A stretch of DNA of 64,000 nt, taken from assembly GCA_964006375.1 (NCBI GenBank), contig OZ023265.1, positions 157,794,118 to 157,858,117 of the forward strand, written 5' to 3'. This DNA is from Tillus elongatus. Its lineage: Eukaryota > Arthropoda > Insecta > Coleoptera > Cleridae. The notes beneath the pieces were generated by a model. That model searched no databases, was not told where the DNA came from, and saw only the letters and a list, made by a program, of their open reading frames with translations. Below are positions 60,455-64,000 of the stretch, in pieces. How positions within the stretch are numbered: the first letter of the stretch is position 1; every line of letters starts with the position of its first letter. A program made the position numbers and the translations under genes.

Positions 60455-61210
60455 TCAACGGTTTGATTGTATAACAAGCCGCCGAAGGCCACACAATCCA
60501 TTAATGTGAGCCGACCACCCTAGTCTGTAGTCTAATGTAACTCCCAAGAACTTTGCTTGAGTAGTATTCGTTATGTGAAAACCTCCAGGAGAAACCAGAG
60601 TATTCCCCGAGGAACGTCCGGCAGCCGAAATGTCATAGCTAAGGCATACCGATTTACCTGTGTTGAAGACAAGTATATTTTTTATAAAATATTGATCGAG
60701 TTCCTCAAAGACAACGTTTGCTTGCTCCGATAAGGACGAAGCGACCCTACTAGTGACTAGCAATCAATCCGGAACAATATACAGCCATTAGGCGACATGT
60801 CGAAAGCATGGATTAAATAGAGTAAAGGGCCCAACACAGACCCCTGTGGGACACCCCACTTTACCGCCAATACATCCGAATTTATAACCCGAGTGATACA
60901 AAGTGTTTCCTCTAGCTCCAATAACTGATTAACCCATTAAGAGTCACTCCTTGGACTCCAATGGACTCGAGCGTAGGCACAAGCACAGCATGATCGACTA
61001 AGTCAAAAGCCTTTCTCAGGTCCAAAAATAGACTGAAACAAGACTCACCCTCATCAATAGTGCGGTACGCTTTATCCAAACAGTAATCGTTGCAGTATTC
61101 GTGGAGCGCCCCACACGAAATCCATGCTGAACATAATTAAATAAATGATGCTTCAAAAGATAATCCATAAGCTTTCCAGCCACCATCTTTTCAAATATTT
61201 TAGAACAAAA
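60455..61210 (-). pseudogene. LINE reverse transcriptase, antisense, fourth family
   Basis: Minus strand from about 61207: IFEKMVAGKLMDYLLKHH, QHGFRVGRSTNTATI, then frame change, SLFLDLRKAFDLVDHAVLVP (palm motif A, Asp present), frame change, GVPQGSVLGPLLYL (motif B), damaged motif C region (CILFRID), and 60763-60455 with FHITNTTQAKFLGVTLDYRL and GWSAHIN. Several frameshifts. 5' and 3' ends not resolved. Confidence 0.88.
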
Positions 61211-61379
61211 TCAACCACAGTTATGTGTCTACCATGGACAAAATTAATGAATAAACGAAAAAACTGACCTTAAGGAAAGCTTCAATCGAAAAAAAGAATT
61301 TTGATTTATTTCAGTGCCTTCAAACCGTAACTCATGAAATATGTAACTTATACTTGCAAGTGGTGGTGGACTTTTCCTT

Positions 61380-64000
61380 TACGTGATAGTTAGGGATTTT
61401 TTCACGCCCGTGGGGGTACCACCCCTTACATCAAGGGGCCGGTGAAGTCCCAACGGACGTTTCCAGTTCTGGTTTATGAGTCGGTTTCCCTTATAAACAA
61501 AAATGATGATGGCTCCTCTTGTACAAAAGATTCCGGAGATAAAATACCCATCCATTCGGATCTTCGGGAGACGGGTGTGCAGTGGCGCCGGCATCAAGAT
61601 TTAACATATCCTTCTCGAATATATGTGGCGTAAATTCTAACCTGAATTCCGTCCACTATTTCCTCCAGGCTAATATCTTCCTCACCGAAACCCAAATCAG
61701 TGCCAAAACAGCCACTAATCACATTAATTTCCCGGGGTATGAGCTCCTTACTTCCTTTAGATTGCATGGAGGTGTGTGCGCATGCGTCCGTAGCAATATA
61801 CCCTGCACCAGGCTCCCCAAATTAGAAGCTGGTAGAAAAGACATACTTTTGATTAAACTCACTCTCATGGCTGCAACTAAATAAATATGTTGCATTTACC
61901 GGTCACCTTCTGACAACCACTCTGTCCAGCTCTTCGACAACCTTTCTGAAAAAACTGACTACCTGAATTATGAATATCCTTCCTCTGAGGTCACTATTGT
62001 TGGTGACATCAATATCCATAACAAGGAATGGTTAGGATCTTCAAAAACCGATCCACAAAGGAGAGCAGCGGAGGTTTTGCACTTAGCAATTCTTTAGCCA
62101 ATATGGTTCAGCAACCTACTCACTTTCCTTGCATCACAACACACAGCTCAAATCCCTTGGATCTCCTTGCTACAAAACCTGAATGCTATAACACATCAGT
62201 CACCGCCCCCCTTGGTCACTCAGGCCACGGCATGGTCACTGCTTCCTGCGCAATGCAATCCGAGGTCACATAGTCATCACACAGAGGTATCGTTTTTCAC
62301 TACAACTCCGCGAACTGGGACAAAATTCTGGATTACTTTTCCTCATTTTGATGGGCGTCTGTCTGCTTTTCTCATCGTGACCCCTCTGATATCTCACAAA
62401 ACGTCACAGAAATTATCCAAGCTGGCTTGAAATTATTTATTCCAGGTACAGAGAAAACCTCTTTAGCTACTCAAAATCCCTAGTTCTCTAAATACTGAGA
62501 CAAGGCCAGACTTGAAAAGGTCAAAGCTCACAAAATGCTTCTACACAATCCCAGTCAAGAAAACCGTCAAGCATTTAACGACGCAAGAAACCTCTATGTC
62601 CGCATTCTTTCTGAGGCAAAAAACTCGTTTAATAACCACATCAAACACAAAGTCTTCTCAAGCTCCACCGGCGGCAAACCCTTCTGGACTCTTGCTAAAT
62701 CTATTGGGAATAATTTCTAAAAAAGCACGTTCCCACCTCTCCAGGAGATGAAATTGTTTCTACCGCACTGGGCATGGCTGAACTTTTTGCTCGTTGTTCG
62801 CCGGCAATTCTACTCTCAACTCACCTCCAAATGTTCAACCACCAACATCCCCAATGTCGCGCATAAAATGACGGATATCATTTTCCAAACTAAAAAGGTA
62901 CGAAAGATGCGCTCTTCTCTTAATATTCTGGCCTTGACGAGATCCCAGAAATTGTTCTTAAAAAAGGCGCACCAGAACTTGCCTGTGTCCTAACTCGTCT
63001 GTTTTAGACATCTTACAATAGAGGCATATTCCCTAGTAACTGGAAAACTGGTCGAGTATAATCCGTCTCCAAGAAAGGATCCAAAGCGCTTCCTAGCAAC
63101 TACAGGCCAATTTATCTCCATTCAGTCGTCTCTAAAGTGATGGAAAAGTATATAAACACCGAATTACTAAAATTTCTTGAAAAACAGCCTAATCCATGAC
63201 AGGCAGTATGGATTCCGTCAGCGCAGATCGACTGCCGACCTCCTTTCTTTGTCACCCATTCTTAGAACAAGTCTATGGAACTACACGGTGAATCCCAGAT
63301 TGTTGCTCTAGACATATCAAAAGCATTCGACCAGGTCTGGCATGCAGCGCTCCTTAATAAACTTCCGGCCTATGGCCTACCACCAAAACTTTGTACCTTG
63401 ACAGCAAATTTCCTCTCCAACAGGAGCATTTCTGTTGTTGTGGATGGTCATTCCTCTAAACTGTATCCAATTGATGCAGGAGTTCCTCAAGGTTCAGCCT
63501 TAGCCCCTACTTTGTTTCTTCTCCACATCAATGACCTCCTCTCTAGCACATTCAACCCAGTTCATAGTTACGCGGACGACAGAACCCTCCACTCAAATAT
63601 ACAATATTCTAAGCCTGTCTCTTTAGCCCAATTAGATGAGGATCGCACACTCATGGTGGGTTCTGTCTCTGTGGATCTTCAAAAATATTAGACTGGGGAA
63701 GCATAAATCTTGTACAATTCAACCCCACCAAATCTCAGTCTCGCTTTCTGTCTCATAAGGGATACACCAGCCCTAAACTTATCACAATGGACAACCAAGT
63801 TATTCAAAGTAATGAGTCCTTTTCACTTGTTGGAATTTCTGTGGATCCAAATCTCAGTTGGCACCAAGATGTCACATAAATTGCAGAAGCGGCTGCTAAG
63901 AAATTAGGTTTCCTCTTCCGGGCTCGCAAATACTTTTCACCAGCGAATCTCCATACCTTATATACTTCACAAATAAGGCCAAACCTCGAATACTGCTCCC
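61380..64000 (+). mobile_element. LINE family J1, copy E, longest copy, continues beyond window
   Basis: The only copy with most of the endonuclease: NICGVNSNLNSVHYFLQ and IFLTETQI at 61610-61700, CCIYRSPSDNH near 61895, then GDIN at 62002-62013 (the family motif is GDFN) and SGHG at 62220-62231 in place of SDHG, so the endonuclease catalytic Asp is lost. Linker at 62530. RT: YNRGIFPSNWKTGRV, frame 63275-63691 with ALDISKAFDQVWH, VPQGSALAPTLF and intact YADD at 63569-63580. The C-terminal domain starts at 63710 and runs off the edge. No ORF1-like zinc knuckle seen upstream; the 5' end at 61380 is a guess. Confidence 0.9.

Overview
The window is eukaryotic, strongly AT-rich, repeat-dense DNA, most probably from an arthropod and likely an insect. 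The reasons are the families present: insect-type Jockey/CR1-like LINEs, long-terminal-repeat mariners of the IS630/Tc1/mariner superfamily, piggyBac, a tRNA-derived SINE, and a MITE with an ACCGACTTC-type end that I associate mainly with Lepidoptera. The order cannot be fixed from this. I see no convincing host protein gene. Nearly everything recognisable is transposon or satellite DNA in various stages of decay, and about two dozen (AT)n tracts punctuate it. Layout, positions 1-20000: LINE copies of one family (1503-3066, 8068-10035), a second LINE family (16790-18400) split by a SINE, many copies of a ~310 bp MITE with CTGGACGCAGCAAGTGCGTT ends, a larger non-coding family (called family B here) that carries an (AT)n tract at a fixed internal position, and a 1.17 kb mariner with ~150 bp inverted repeats nested in the 3' end of a third LINE (13498-14928). 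Positions 20000-28000 are the most interesting part: an inverted pair of Penelope-like element (PLE) terminal segments carrying a hammerhead-ribozyme motif, a GC-richer degenerate tandem repeat (21480-22340), a 2.2-unit tandem array of a ~318 bp sequence with a canonical hammerhead ribozyme (23421-24110), and a PLE GIY-YIG endonuclease fragment followed 340 bp downstream by another hammerhead motif (25422-26508). Positions 28000-45000: more LINE and SINE copies, a second PLE fragment (38608-39118), further PLE terminal segments with hammerhead-like motifs (33105-33565, 39762-40066, 43876-44460), a 430 bp foldback element, and the longest (AT)n tract (43534-43860). Positions 45000-64000: two decayed piggyBac transposases in divergent orientation, a fifth ribozyme-bearing PLE inverted pair (49366-49885), a Tc1-like element with inactivated catalytic triad (57857-59408), an antisense LINE (60455-61210), and a long LINE copy that runs off the right edge (61380-64000). 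How the parts may work together: the two tandem arrays at 10322-10783 (+) and 23421-24110 (-) have the architecture of metazoan retrozymes, i.e. short non-autonomous tandem elements whose hammerhead ribozymes release unit-length RNA that can circularise. PLEs, which also carry hammerheads in their terminal repeats, are the proposed autonomous partners. Having both in one 64 kb window, with the two arrays sharing the same 3' boundary, is the main result. All ribozyme calls are by-eye secondary-structure readings; none has been tested, and database searches could not be run.
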